From Comamonadaceae bacterium (GTDB taxonomy: Bacteria > Pseudomonadota > Gammaproteobacteria > Burkholderiales > Burkholderiaceae_C), in assembly GCA_947476465.1 (NCBI GenBank), contig CANJQN010000016.1:1-64000 (forward strand): 64,000 bases of DNA. The letters are read 5' to 3'. The translations under genes were made by a program, and so were the position numbers. The notes beneath the pieces are model-generated. The model did no database searches. It was given only the letters and a program-made list of their open reading frames with translations, and had not been told where the DNA came from. The first letter of the stretch is position 1. Each line of letters starts with the position of its first letter. Below, in pieces: positions 8,793-18,083 of the stretch.

Positions 8793-9460
8793 CTGCGGGC
8801 CTTCGAGGCGGAGGCGCGCCACCTGAGTTTTCGCGTGGCCGCAGACGAAATGGCGCTCACGCAGTCGGCCGTCAGCCGCCAGAGCCGGTCGACCTGGAAC
8901 TCGCCGACGTGGATGTGGCCCTGCGCTACGGCCCACGCGCCACCATGCCGTCGCAGGCGCTACGCATGTTCGGCGAGCAGCTCACGCCGCTGGCCAGCCC
9001 CTGGCTGCTCAAAAGCGGCCCGCCGTTGAAAAAGCCGACTGACCTGGCGCAGTTTGCGTTGATCGACGCCGGCGACGCCTATCGCACGCACCTGCAGTGG
9101 CTCACCTGGCGGCGCTGGTTCGACCAGCACCCGTTGACCCAGTTTCAGCCCAAGCGCTGGCTGGTCTTCAACGACGCCTACCAGATGGTGCAGGCCGCGC
9201 TGGCCGGCCAGGGCGTGGTGCTGGCCCGCCTGCCCATGGTGTCCGAGAGCATGGCCAGCGGCGACCTGGTCGAGCCGCTGCCGGGGTTGCGCATGGATTC
9301 ACCCATGGCCTACTGGCTGATCCTCGGGCCGCGCAGCGAAGGCCGGCCGGAGATCCGGGCCTTCCGTGATTGGCTGATGGCCGAGAGCCAGGCTACCCGC
9401 ACGGCCATTGACGAGGTGCCCGACCCCGACACCGTCGACCACATCGACCCCATCGACTAG
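8793..9460 (+). pseudogene. LysR-type regulator remnant (GcvA-like) with internal deletion
   Basis: The first frame reads LRAFEAEARHLSFRVAADEM, then ALTQSAVSRQ, a LysR helix-turn-helix lacking any upstream start codon. At about 8883-8886 it jumps to another frame that reads PVDLELADVDVALRYGP and continues to the C-terminus of a LysR substrate-binding domain (LASPWLLKSG, then AYQMVQAALAGQGVVLARLP). Around 85-95 residues that should separate the two parts (linker helix and first part of the effector domain) are gone. Both start loss and deletion indicate a dead gene. The acidic tail PDPDTVDHIDPID is unusual. The second frame alone could make a short protein from ATG 8909, but nothing shows it does. 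Confidence 0.75.
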
Positions 9461-9470
9461 AAGCTTGACC

Positions 9471-10064
9471 CTAACCCATACCCGTGGGCCAGACCTCGCC
9501 GTTGTCGTTCAGGATGGCGTCCAGGGGCACGTCATGCGACTCGGGCTCGAAGTCGTCGACATAAGCGTTGGTATAGCCCAACCCGACCGTGAAAGGCTTG
9601 GGCCGCAGCTGCGCCAGGGTACGGTCGTAAAAGCCCCCTCCGTAACCCAGCCGGTAACCTCCGGTGCCATAGCCCACGCAAGGCACGAACAGCAGCGTGG
9701 GCACGATCACCTCGGTGTCCTTGGGCTTGGGAATGCCGTAGGCGTCTTCCTCCATAGGGCAACCGGGGTACCAGGCATGGAACTTCAGTGTCTTGTGAAC
9801 CTTGTCGACCACCGGCAAGCCGATGCGCCGGGGCTGGGGCTCGTCGATCAGCTCGCCGTCTTCCTTCCAGCGGTGCAGCGCCGGCAGCGGGTCGAACTCG
9901 CCCTTGATCGGCCAGTAGGCGCCAATCACGAGGTCGGGGCGGCCCACCAGCCAGATGCGCATCACGCGTTGCAGCAAGTCGGAGCGCACCTGCCGGTCGG
10001 GCATGGCCAGGCGCGCATCGAGCAATCGCTGGCGTAGGGTCTTCTTTTCATCCGACTTGTCCAT
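9471..10064 (-). CDS. 5-formyltetrahydrofolate cyclo-ligase family protein
   Basis: 197 residues from ATG 10064; the far longer frame running upstream is antisense to the transglycosylase gene. The signature RLGYGGGFYDRTLA near the C-terminal third and the N-terminal helix KKTLRQRLLDARLAM are those of the YgfA/MTHFS family, which converts 5-formyl-THF to 5,10-methenyl-THF with ATP. The insert CPMEEDAYGIPKPKDTE matches the family substrate region. Divergent from the lytic transglycosylase, with start codons 9 bases apart. Confidence 0.9.
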   Translation of the reverse strand: MDKSDEKKTLRQRLLDARLAMPDRQVRSDLLQRVMRIWLVGRPDLVIGAYWPIKGEFDPLPALHRWKEDGELIDEPQPRRIGLPVVDKVHKTLKFHAWYPGCPMEEDAYGIPKPKDTEVIVPTLLFVPCVGYGTGGYRLGYGGGFYDRTLAQLRPKPFTVGLGYTNAYVDDFEPESHDVPLDAILNDNGEVWPTGMG

Positions 10065-10073
10065 AATCCCCCG

Positions 10074-12089
10074 ATGAAGTTGCGATCGATTTTGACACTG
10101 ATCACCCTGGCTGCCGCCTGCGCGACGCAGGCTCAGCAGCCGCGGGCCGAGCCACGGCCCGGCGACGACACCGTGCTGGAAATGGCCCAGGCCTTCCGCC
10201 AGGGCAACCGCGCCCGGCTGGCGCAAATGCTGCCGCAGCTGCGCGACCATCCGCTGCAGGCCTGGGGGGCCTACTGGGAGCTGCGTGCCCGCCTGGACAC
10301 CGCCAGCGCGCAGGAGGTGCAGAACTTCTTCACCCGCTTTGCCGGCACCTACCAGGAGGACCGGCTGCGCAACGACTGGTTGCTGTTGCTCGGCCAGCGC
10401 CGCGACTGGACCGCCTTCGCCGACGAGCACCCCCGCTTTCGCATGAACGACGATACCCAGGTGCGTTGCTACGCGCTGCTGGTGCAGTCGGTGCGCGAAG
10501 GCGCCAGCCCCGCCATCGCCGACCAGGTGCTGCGGCTGTGGCAGGCCCAGCGCGACGCCGAAGACGCCTGCACCACCGCCGCGCGCACCCTGTACACCGA
10601 CGGCTCCGCCCGCAGCCCGCTGCCCGCTGTGGAGGTGTGGCGCAAGGCCCGCCTGGCGATGGAAGCCGGGCGGCCCCGCGCCGTGACGGCGGCGGTGGAG
10701 ATCGTCGCGCCCGAGCTGCTGGCGCAGGTGGCCGAGCTGCAGGCCAACCCCACGAAATACCTGGCGAGCAAGGCGCTGGCCAACTCGCGCAGCCGCAAGG
10801 AGCTGGTCTCCCTGGCGCTGCTGCGCCTGGCCGCCACCGACCTCGACGGCGCCGCCCGCGCCCTCGACGCCAAGTGGGACCCGATCCTCACACCCGAAGA
10901 GCGCAACTGGCTGTGGGGCGCCATGGGGCGCATCGCCGCGCAGCGCCTGTCGCCCGACGCGCTCGGCCACTTCCGCCGCGTCAGCCACAGCGCCCACCTG
11001 AGCGACGAGATGCTGGTGTGGAAGGTACGCGCGGCCCTGCGGGCTGGCGCCACGCCCGACTGGAAGATGCTGGCCGCCGCCATCGACGCCATGAGCCCGC
11101 CGCAGCAGCAGGACGCGCCCTGGGTTTACTGGCGCGCCCGCGCGCTGCTGGCCCACGGCGGCGACGACGGCCGTGCGCGGGCCCGCACGATGTTCGAGGG
11201 CATCGCCTCGCCACGCGGCTTCTACGAACAACTGGCGCTGGAGGAGCTGGGCCAGACCATCACCGTACCGGCACGGCCCGCCGCGCTCACCACCGAGGAG
11301 CGCGAGGCGGCGCGCCAGCACCCGGGTCTGCAGCGCGCGCTGTACGCCATTGAGCTGGGCCTGCGCTCCGAAGGCGTGCGCGAATGGAACTACTGGGCCA
11401 ACCTGCACCCCGGCAGCGGCGGCGCGCGCGGCCTGGCCGAGCGCGATCTGCTGGCGGCGGCGCAGCTGGCCTGCGAGCGCGAAGTGTGGGACCGCTGCAT
11501 CAACACCAGCGAACGCACCCGCAGCGCGTTCGATGCCGAGCAGCGCTTTCCGATGCCGTTCCGTGAGCAGGTGGTGCGCCGCAGCCGCGAGATCGGCATG
11601 GACCCGGCCTATGTCTACGGCCTGATCCGCCAGGAAAGCCGCTTCATCACGGCGGCCCGCTCGCATGTCGGCGCCTCGGGCCTGATGCAGGTAATGCCGG
11701 CCACTGGCCGCTGGACGGCGCGCAAGATCGGCCTGACTGGTTTCACGCCCGATCAGCTCAACGATCGCGACACCAACATCACCATCGGCACGGCCTACCT
11801 CAAGCTGGCCTTGGACGACTTCAACGGCTCCCTGCCGCTGGCCGCCGCCGCCTACAACGCCGGCCCCAACCGGCCCCGCGCCTGGCGCAACGGCCCGCTG
11901 ATGGAGGCCGCCGCCTGGGCCGAGACCGTGCCCTTCACCGAGACCCGCGACTACGTCAAGAAGGTGCTGGCCAACACCACGCTGTACGCCGCCCTGATCA
12001 CCGGCCAGCCACAGTCGCTCAAGGCCCGGCTGGGCATGGTGGGGCCGCGCGATGCCGCCCAGGCCGAGCCCAACCGCGACCTGCCCTGA
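10074..12089 (+). CDS. Soluble lytic murein transglycosylase (Slt70-like)
   Basis: 671 residues with a signal peptide (ILTLITLAAACATQAQ). A long alpha-helical superhelical region (about 30-490) with many W/L-rich repeats is followed by the SLT catalytic domain: YVYGLIRQESRF with the likely catalytic Glu521, then HVGASGLMQVMPATGRW, NITIGTAYL and AAAYNAGPNRPRAW. It cleaves the MurNAc-GlcNAc bond with 1,6-anhydro formation in the periplasm. Length and domain order match Slt70. The recycling enzyme AnmK, which acts on anhydro-MurNAc, is also encoded in this window. Confidence 0.95.
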   Translation: MKLRSILTLITLAAACATQAQQPRAEPRPGDDTVLEMAQAFRQGNRARLAQMLPQLRDHPLQAWGAYWELRARLDTASAQEVQNFFTRFAGTYQEDRLRNDWLLLLGQRRDWTAFADEHPRFRMNDDTQVRCYALLVQSVREGASPAIADQVLRLWQAQRDAEDACTTAARTLYTDGSARSPLPAVEVWRKARLAMEAGRPRAVTAAVEIVAPELLAQVAELQANPTKYLASKALANSRSRKELVSLALLRLAATDLDGAARALDAKWDPILTPEERNWLWGAMGRIAAQRLSPDALGHFRRVSHSAHLSDEMLVWKVRAALRAGATPDWKMLAAAIDAMSPPQQQDAPWVYWRARALLAHGGDDGRARARTMFEGIASPRGFYEQLALEELGQTITVPARPAALTTEEREAARQHPGLQRALYAIELGLRSEGVREWNYWANLHPGSGGARGLAERDLLAAAQLACEREVWDRCINTSERTRSAFDAEQRFPMPFREQVVRRSREIGMDPAYVYGLIRQESRFITAARSHVGASGLMQVMPATGRWTARKIGLTGFTPDQLNDRDTNITIGTAYLKLALDDFNGSLPLAAAAYNAGPNRPRAWRNGPLMEAAAWAETVPFTETRDYVKKVLANTTLYAALITGQPQSLKARLGMVGPRDAAQAEPNRDLP

Positions 12090-12126
12090 GAGCCCCCGAC
12101 TCCACCCGCCCCAACGAAGCGCCGCC

Positions 12127-12816
12127 ATGCTCAAGCTCTACATCGCCAACAAGAACTACTCGTCCTGGTCGATGCGGCCCTGGGTGCTGATGCGCCAGGC
12201 CGGCATCCCCTTCGAGGAGGTGATGCTGCGCTTCGACTCGCTGGCCCCCGCATCCGCTTTCAAGGGCGGCGTGGCCCAGGTGAGCCCGGCCGGCCGGGTG
12301 CCGGTGCTGCGCGACGATGAGCTCGCGGTGTGGGACTCGCTGGCCATCTGCGAATACCTGGCCGAACGGTTTGCGGCGCTGGCCCTGTGGCCGCAGGACG
12401 CCCGTGCGCGGGCCCGTGCGCGCAGCGTCTGCGCCGAGATGCACTCGGGCTTTTCGGCGCTGCGCGAGCACTGCGGGATGAACGTCGAGGCCCGCCTGCC
12501 GGAGATCGGCCAGAAGATCTGGAGCGAGCAGCCGGCGGTGCGCGCCGACATCGAGCGCATCGCCGTGATGTGGACCGAACTTCTGGCCGCGCATCCCCAC
12601 ACCGAAGGCATGCTGTTCGGCCGCTTCTCCATCGCCGACGCGTTCTATGCGCCGGTCTGCATCCGCATCGTCACCTACGGCCTGCCCGTGCCGCCAATCG
12701 CAGCCGCGTATGTCGCGCGGGTGCGTGCACTGCCAGCCGTGCAGACCTGGGTGGCCCAGGCGCTGGCCGAGCACGATTTCGTGCCCTTCGACGAGCCCTA
12801 CCGCCAGCACCGCTGA
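12127..12816 (+). CDS. Glutathione S-transferase family protein
   Basis: 229 residues from ATG 12127, 37 bases after the transglycosylase stop. The thioredoxin-like N-terminal domain begins MLKLYIANKNYSSWSMRPWV, with Ser13/Ser14/Ser16 as candidate glutathione-activating residues and the cis-Pro segment GRVPVLRDDE followed by DSLAICEYLAE. A helical C-terminal domain follows, with FSIADAFYAPV as the N-capping box. This subgroup with the YSSWSxRPW start is widespread in proteobacteria; substrate is unknown. Confidence 0.9.
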   Translation: MLKLYIANKNYSSWSMRPWVLMRQAGIPFEEVMLRFDSLAPASAFKGGVAQVSPAGRVPVLRDDELAVWDSLAICEYLAERFAALALWPQDARARARARSVCAEMHSGFSALREHCGMNVEARLPEIGQKIWSEQPAVRADIERIAVMWTELLAAHPHTEGMLFGRFSIADAFYAPVCIRIVTYGLPVPPIAAAYVARVRALPAVQTWVAQALAEHDFVPFDEPYRQHR

Positions 12817-12843
12817 AGACCGGTGCCTTTGTACACTGGCCCG

Positions 12844-14067
12844 ATGGAGATCTACGAAGTCGGCGGTGCGGTGCGCGACGGCCTGTTGGGCCTGCCGGTG
12901 AACGACCGCGACTGGGTGGTGGTGGGCGCCACGCCGCAGATCATGGCGCAGGCCGGCTTCCTGCCCGTGGGCAAGGATTTTCCGGTGTTCCTGCATCCCC
13001 AGACCCACGAGGAGCATGCCCTGGCGCGCACCGAGCGCAAGACCGCGCCCGGCTACCGCGGCTTCAACTTCCAGGCCGACGCGGCCGTGACGCTGGAGCA
13101 GGATCTGGCCCGCCGCGACCTCACCATCAACGCCATGGCCCGCGACGGCCAGGGCCGCGTCATCGACCCCTACGGCGGCCAGCGCGACCTGTCGCAACGC
13201 GTGCTGCGGCACGTCACCGATGCGTTTCGCGAAGACCCGGTGCGCATCCTGCGCGTCGCGCGCTTTGCCGCGCGCTTTGCCGACTTTTCCATCGCCCCCG
13301 AAACGCTCGCGCTGATGCGCGCCATGGTGGAAGACGGCGAGGTCGACGCCCTGGTGCCGGAGCGTGTCTGGCAGGAGCTGGCCCGCGGCCTGATGGAAGA
13401 CCGGCCGTCGCGCCTGTTCGACGTGCTGCGCCAATGCGGCGCGCTGACGCGGCTGCTGCCTGAGGTCGACCGGCTGTGGGGCGTGCCGCAGCGCCCCGAG
13501 TACCACCCGGAGGTGGACACCGGCGTTCACCTGATGATGGTGCTGGACATGAGCGCGCGCCTGGCCGCCCCGTTGGCCGCGCGCTTCGCCTGCCTGGCGC
13601 ACGACCTGGGAAAGGGCACCACACCCGCGCAGATGCTGCCGCGCCACATCGGGCACGAGGAGCGCGGCGCCCGCCTGCTCAAGACCCTGGCCGAGCGCCT
13701 TCGGGTGCCCAACGACTGCCGCGAGCTGGCCGACGTGGTGGCGCGCGAGCACGGCAACATCCACCGCAGCGGCGAGTTCGGCGCCGCCGCGCTGGTGCGC
13801 CTTTTAGAGCGTTGTGACGCCCTGCGCAAGCCGGCGCGTTTTGCCCAGGCGCTGCTGGCGTGTGAATGCGATGCGCGCGGCCGGCTGGGGATGCACGATG
13901 ACGCCTACCCGCAACGCCCTCGCTTGCTCGCCGCGCTGTCTGCGGCGCAGGCGGTGGACACGGGCGAGGTGGCTGCGCGCGCATCAGCCAGTGGCGCGAG
14001 TGGGCGGGCCATCGGGGAATGGGTCCATCGCGCCCGGGTTGCCGCTGTGGAACAGGCGTTGGCGTAA
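12844..14067 (+). CDS. cca: Multifunctional CCA tRNA nucleotidyltransferase with HD domain
   Basis: 407 residues from ATG 12844 (an in-frame ATG 21 bases earlier is less likely because the family starts at [12 protein letters not shown]). It adds or repairs the 3' CCA of tRNA. Class II nucleotidyltransferase motifs: [10 protein letters not shown] (7-16) and DRDWVVVG with Asp21 and Asp23, then [25 protein letters not shown]. The C-terminal HD phosphohydrolase domain is present: [14 protein letters not shown] and CLAHDLGKG. So this is the long, gammaproteobacterial-type multifunctional form. It marks the left edge of the conserved core before the catabolic block. Confidence 0.96.
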   Translation: MEIYEVGGAVRDGLLGLPVNDRDWVVVGATPQIMAQAGFLPVGKDFPVFLHPQTHEEHALARTERKTAPGYRGFNFQADAAVTLEQDLARRDLTINAMARDGQGRVIDPYGGQRDLSQRVLRHVTDAFREDPVRILRVARFAARFADFSIAPETLALMRAMVEDGEVDALVPERVWQELARGLMEDRPSRLFDVLRQCGALTRLLPEVDRLWGVPQRPEYHPEVDTGVHLMMVLDMSARLAAPLAARFACLAHDLGKGTTPAQMLPRHIGHEERGARLLKTLAERLRVPNDCRELADVVAREHGNIHRSGEFGAAALVRLLERCDALRKPARFAQALLACECDARGRLGMHDDAYPQRPRLLAALSAAQAVDTGEVAARASASGASGRAIGEWVHRARVAAVEQALA

Positions 14068-14142
14068 TACCCGCGCGCACTGGGCGGTGCTCCACGCGAC
14101 GGCGACGCATACTACTCTAGCGCCCTACACGAAATCACACCC

Positions 14143-14175
14143 ATGAGCCAACCAGAAATCTATGCGCAGCACTGA
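14143..14175 (+). other. Ten-codon mini-ORF overlapping the dehydrogenase start
   Basis: ATG 14143 to TGA 14175 encodes MSQPEIYAQH and overlaps the ATG at 14162 of the next gene in a different frame. It could be a leader peptide that couples translation, or chance. Confidence 0.2.
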
Positions 14176-15163
14176 GCGAGTTTTCAAGGCCGCCGTCATC
14201 GACGACTACCAGGATGCGGCGCGCCGGTTCGGCCGCTGGGACAACCTGCGTCCCGAGGTCGAACTCACCGTGTTTCGCGATCACGTCAGCGATGAAGATG
14301 CGCTCATCGAACGCCTTCGCCCGTTCGACATCGTCTGCGTGATGCGGGAGCGCACTGCCCTGCGCGCGCACGTGCTCGATGCCCTGCCTAATCTCAAGCT
14401 GCTGGTGACGACCGCTTTCTGGAACGCTGCAGTCGACATCGAACATGCTGTGCGAAAGGGCGTGGTCGTGTGCGGCACCGAATCCGTGCACTCGGGCACC
14501 CCGGAACTCACCTGGCTGCTCATGCTGGCACTCGCACGCAGCCTCGAGCAGGAACGCGCCTCGGTCAAGAGCGCAGGATGGCAGACTCGCGTCGGCATGG
14601 ATTTGCGCAAACGCACGCTCGGCCTGATCGGCCTCGGAAAGATCGGCGCGCAGGTTGCGCAAGTCGCCAATGCGTTCGGCATGCGCGTTCTGGCGTGGAG
14701 CCAGAACCTCACACCCGAACGCGCAGCGCAAGCCGGTGCGCAGTACGCGAGCAAGGATGAACTTCTTTCGCAGTCGGACTTCGTCAGCCTGCACCTGAAG
14801 CTGTCCGAGCGCACGCGCCACATCATCGGCGCGGCCGAACTGCGCGCGATGCGGCCGACAGCATTTCTCATCAACACCTCGCGGGGTCCGCTGGTGGATG
14901 AAGCCGCGCTCGTCGAAGCGCTGCGGTCAGGCACCATCGGCGGCGCAGGGCTCGATGCCTTCGAAGTCGAGCCGCTCGCGCCCGACCATCCGTTTCGCAC
15001 CTTGGCCAACGTGGTCGCGACGCCGCACATCGGCTACGTGACGGAGGCGGGTTACGAACTCTTTTATACGCAGATCGTTGAGAACATACGGGGCTGGCTC
15101 GATGGGAGGCCGCAGCGCGTTCTCGTGGCGCAGCACACGCAACTGCAACCCGGCGGCGCATGA
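14162..15163 (+). CDS. D-2-hydroxyacid dehydrogenase family protein, copy 1
   Basis: 333 residues. NAD-binding Rossmann motif GLIGLGKIGAQVA (155-167). The catalytic set of the family is complete: Arg241 (NTSRGP), Glu270 (FEVEPL) and His289 (TPHIG). These enzymes interconvert 2-oxo and D-2-hydroxy acids. It has a close paralogue at 25671-26651: both start with IDDYQDAARRFG/LDDYQDAARRFG and share most motif segments, so one arose by duplication or both were recruited together. It is the first gene of the catabolic block and probably forms an operon with the amidohydrolase downstream. Confidence 0.88.
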   Translation: MRSTERVFKAAVIDDYQDAARRFGRWDNLRPEVELTVFRDHVSDEDALIERLRPFDIVCVMRERTALRAHVLDALPNLKLLVTTAFWNAAVDIEHAVRKGVVVCGTESVHSGTPELTWLLMLALARSLEQERASVKSAGWQTRVGMDLRKRTLGLIGLGKIGAQVAQVANAFGMRVLAWSQNLTPERAAQAGAQYASKDELLSQSDFVSLHLKLSERTRHIIGAAELRAMRPTAFLINTSRGPLVDEAALVEALRSGTIGGAGLDAFEVEPLAPDHPFRTLANVVATPHIGYVTEAGYELFYTQIVENIRGWLDGRPQRVLVAQHTQLQPGGA

Positions 15164-15265
15164 GCGAATCGCGGCAGACGCGAGCCGCACGACGCCGGGC
15201 AAGCTGCTTAAGATGCAAGCTCCATCCACCGCGGTGATCCGCTTCTGACCACTGGAGACCGACTC

Positions 15266-16141
15266 TTGCAAGCAACCACAGGCCCTCAGCCTCCGACGCG
15301 TCGCCCTCGCATTGCGCTTCCAACCGGCAGCACCGATTGCCACGCGCACATCTTCGGCCCGACCGCAAGGTATCCGTATGCAGCAGACCGGCAGTACACG
15401 CCAGTCGAATCCACTGCGCACGACTACATCCACATGCTGGACACGCTCGGCTTCGACCGCGCCGTGCTGGTGCAAGGCAGTGCACAGGGCACGGACAACC
15501 AGATCCTGCTCGATGCGATCGCGAAGTATCCAGGCCGCTTCCTGGGCATCGCCGTCGTGCGCACCGATATCGGCGACGACGAATTGAGCGCGCTGAATGC
15601 AGGCGGCATCCGCGGCATCCGCATGAGCAACACGCTGCACCCTGCGGTGCCGCTGTCGCTGGTGAAGGAGTTCGGCGATCGCGTGAAGCCGCTCGGATGG
15701 CATCTGCAGTTGCACTTCACGCGTGTTCACGACTTGCCGGCGCTGCGCGAGACCATCGAGACATCTCCGGTGCCCATCCTGCTCGATCACGCGGCGAGTG
15801 CGACCTCGCAGGATGCACTGGATGGACCGGGCGTGAAGTGCATGCTCGAACTGGCACGCGACAACCCGCATGTGTGGGTGAAGATCGCGGCCTACTACCG
15901 GCGCTCACAGGCGGGGCCGCCCTATGCGGACATGCAACCGCTGGTGCATGCGCTGCTCAGCACATGCGCCGACCGTCTCGTGTGGGGAAGCAACTGGCCG
16001 CACCCGGTGCACAACCGCGAGGTGCCAGACGACACCGACCTGCTCGATGTCTTCGATGGCTGGGTCGGCGACCCGGATCTGCGCAAGCGTATCCTGGTCG
16101 ACAACCCGCAGCGCCTGTTCGGCTTCTCCGCGGCGACGTGA
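15266..16141 (+). CDS. Amidohydrolase 2 family protein (PDC lactonase-like)
   Basis: 291 residues from TTG 15266, with GGAGA at 15254-15258 placed 7 bases upstream. Motif STDCHAHIFGP (HxH metal site) near residue 23-33, HLQLHF, LLDHAA and WGSNWPHP toward the end are those of the amidohydrolase_2 family (PF04909), which includes 2-pyrone-4,6-dicarboxylate lactonase and decarboxylases such as ACMSD. It could open a lactone or decarboxylate an intermediate of the pathway encoded by this block. The exact reaction cannot be decided from the sequence. Confidence 0.85.
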   Translation: MQATTGPQPPTRRPRIALPTGSTDCHAHIFGPTARYPYAADRQYTPVESTAHDYIHMLDTLGFDRAVLVQGSAQGTDNQILLDAIAKYPGRFLGIAVVRTDIGDDELSALNAGGIRGIRMSNTLHPAVPLSLVKEFGDRVKPLGWHLQLHFTRVHDLPALRETIETSPVPILLDHAASATSQDALDGPGVKCMLELARDNPHVWVKIAAYYRRSQAGPPYADMQPLVHALLSTCADRLVWGSNWPHPVHNREVPDDTDLLDVFDGWVGDPDLRKRILVDNPQRLFGFSAAT

Positions 16142-16147
16142 TCGCGC

Positions 16148-17122
16148 TCAGAGCTTCAGATCGACGTCCTTGACGAGTTGCGCCCACTTCTCGGTCTCGG
16201 AGGCCATGAAGCTCGCGAACTGCTCGGGGGTGGAGGACGTGAAGGAAAGCCCCGCCGTGCGCGCGCGTTCACGCATGCCAGCATCTGCCGCAGCAGCGGT
16301 TGCCGCCGCATTGAGCGGCGCAATCAACTCGCGCGGCGTGCCTTTCGGCGCGAGCAGCCCGTACCAGACATCGCTCACCACGCCGGGCACGCCCGCCTCT
16401 GCCATCGTGGGCAGATCGGGAGCATCGGGCGTGCGCTTTTCGCTCAGCACAGCCAACGCCCTCACCTTGCCCGCTTTCACGAGCGGCAGGTAGGTGGGCA
16501 GGTCGTTGATCGCAATCGGCGTATCGCCGCTCACGACAGCCTGCACGGTGGAGGCCACGCCCTTGTAGGTGACGTGCACCATGTCGATGCCGGCGCGCCG
16601 TTTGAACAGCTCGGTGGTGAGGTGCGTAATGCCGCCGATGCCGCCCGATGCGTAATTGAGCTGGCCCGGTTTCGATTTCGCAAGCGCCACCAGCTCACGC
16701 ACGTTCTGCGCAGGCAGTGACGGGTTCACGACAAGCAGCATCGGCGTGGAGGCAATCAGCGAGACCGGCACGAAATCGCGCGTCAGGTTGAAGCTCAAGT
16801 TCTTCATCGCCGCCTGGACGATCAGGTGCGACGGATTGATCTGCATGACGGTCGTGCCGTCGGGCGCCGCGCGTGCCACGTACTCGGACGCGATGACGGT
16901 GCCGCCGCCAGGCCGGTTGTCCACGACCACTTGCCGCCCGAGGATCTCCGACATCTTCAGCGCATAGAGACGCGCGGCGCCATCCGCGGATCCTCCCGGC
17001 GGATACGGCACCACGAGGCGCACCGGCGCCGGCTGCGCAAACAGCGGCGTCGTGCCGAACCCTGCGGCACCGACTCCGGCGGCCATTCCGTAGCGCAAAA
17101 CCCTGCGACGCTCTGATTGCAT
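16148..17122 (-). CDS. Bug/TctC family tripartite-tricarboxylate solute-binding protein, copy 1
   Basis: 324 residues from ATG 17122 with GAAGGGA upstream. The N-terminus SERRRVLRYGMAAGVGAAGF ends at LFAQPA and looks like an export signal, possibly Tat-type because of the leading RRR. The mature start PVRLVVPYPPGGSADGAARL and the later GGGTVIASEYVARAAPDG and LPTMAEAGVPG are the Bug/TctC signature. Such proteins bind carboxylates in the periplasm for TctAB transporters. No TctA or TctB lies in the window, so it works with a distant permease or as a sensor. It faces the aldolase gene upstream on the same strand (54-base gap). Confidence 0.93.
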   Translation of the reverse strand: MQSERRRVLRYGMAAGVGAAGFGTTPLFAQPAPVRLVVPYPPGGSADGAARLYALKMSEILGRQVVVDNRPGGGTVIASEYVARAAPDGTTVMQINPSHLIVQAAMKNLSFNLTRDFVPVSLIASTPMLLVVNPSLPAQNVRELVALAKSKPGQLNYASGGIGGITHLTTELFKRRAGIDMVHVTYKGVASTVQAVVSGDTPIAINDLPTYLPLVKAGKVRALAVLSEKRTPDAPDLPTMAEAGVPGVVSDVWYGLLAPKGTPRELIAPLNAAATAAAADAGMRERARTAGLSFTSSTPEQFASFMASETEKWAQLVKDVDLKL

Positions 17123-17175
17123 GTTAGATCCCTTCAGTGGTGGTTGAAAGCCCGGGCGCAGCAACTGACGTCGGG

Positions 17176-17982
17176 CTAATTGCGAAACGAGGTGTCTTGC
17201 TGATCGAGCATTCGCAAAAGAGCATCCCAGCCCTTCTGCACCGACTTGCGGCTCGGTCGCTCGAACGACCGGGCCACCTGCTCTGCAACCTCGTGCGAGG
17301 GCCGCACCAGCTTCGCGCCGCACGATTGCATGCGTGTCTGGATCTGGCATGCACGTTCGAGGTAATACACGATGTCGAATGCTTCAGGAATCGAGGACGC
17401 CGCGACGAGCAGACCATGATTGCGCAGCAGCATGGCCTTGCGGTCACCCAGCGACTGCTGCAGCGCCGTGCGCTCGGCGTCGGTGAAGTGCACGCCCTGG
17501 TAGTCATGCGTCGCGAGCCGCTGGTAGAACCGCATCGCATGCTGCGTGAGCGGCAGCAGCCCTTCCTCCTGGCAAGCAACCGCGATGCCGTCGACACTGT
17601 GCGTGTGCATGACGCACACGACGTCCGGACGTGCAATGTGCACCGCGCTGTGGATCGTGAATCCCCCCGGATTGATGCCAAGGTCCGTGCTGTCATGCAG
17701 CACATTGCCGTCGCAATCGACCTTCACCAGAGACGACGCAGTCATCTCGTCGTAGCGAAGTCCGTAGGCGTTGATCAGGAAGGCGTCATGCCGCCCCGGC
17801 ACACGCGCCGAGATGTGGTTGTAAATGTGGTCCGTCATGCGAAAGTGCGCGAAGAGCCGGTAGCAGGCGGCGAGATCGACGCGCAATGCCCATTCTTCGG
17901 GCGAGCAGTCCGCAGGTCCGTCGGGTGTGCGGCCGGTCGCAATTGCACCGGAGAGGACGGCATGCTCAGACGTCTTGTCCAT
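17176..17982 (-). CDS. Class II aldolase/adducin family protein
   Basis: 268 residues with AAGGAT before the ATG. Family landmarks: HFRMTDHIYNHISARVPG (the helix and N-H-S substrate phosphate loop), LINAYGLRYDEMTAS, then HTHSVDGIA with the paired metal-binding His residues, and LLRNHGLLV with a third His. Members include L-fuculose-phosphate and ribulose-phosphate epimerase/aldolases and many catabolic paralogues. The set of genes around it points to organic-acid rather than sugar catabolism. Divergent from the hydroxyacid oxidase gene, sharing a 101-base promoter region with a perfect palindrome. Confidence 0.88.
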   Translation of the reverse strand: MDKTSEHAVLSGAIATGRTPDGPADCSPEEWALRVDLAACYRLFAHFRMTDHIYNHISARVPGRHDAFLINAYGLRYDEMTASSLVKVDCDGNVLHDSTDLGINPGGFTIHSAVHIARPDVVCVMHTHSVDGIAVACQEEGLLPLTQHAMRFYQRLATHDYQGVHFTDAERTALQQSLGDRKAMLLRNHGLLVAASSIPEAFDIVYYLERACQIQTRMQSCGAKLVRPSHEVAEQVARSFERPSRKSVQKGWDALLRMLDQQDTSFRN

Positions 17983-18016
17983 CGTGATCCTTCATGTAGT
18001 CGACCGCGAAGAAACC

Positions 18017-18028
18017 TGTAATATTACA
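18017..18028. promoter_or_regulatory. Perfect 12-bp palindrome TGTAATATTACA
   Basis: It lies 34 bases upstream of the aldolase start on one side and 55 bases upstream of the oxidase start on the other, inside the divergent intergenic region. This is the size and position expected of a regulator operator. The protein that binds is not known; the IclR-type regulator of the same block is one candidate. Confidence 0.5.
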
Positions 18029-18083
18029 AAACTTTTTCAAACTCGCAAGGTGCCGCGCAGGCACTTCAAAAGGAGACATCGAC

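Noticed and set aside
9471..12134. 887-codon minus frame covering the transglycosylase gene
   Set aside because: Only its last 197 codons are the real cyclo-ligase; the remainder is antisense shadow.
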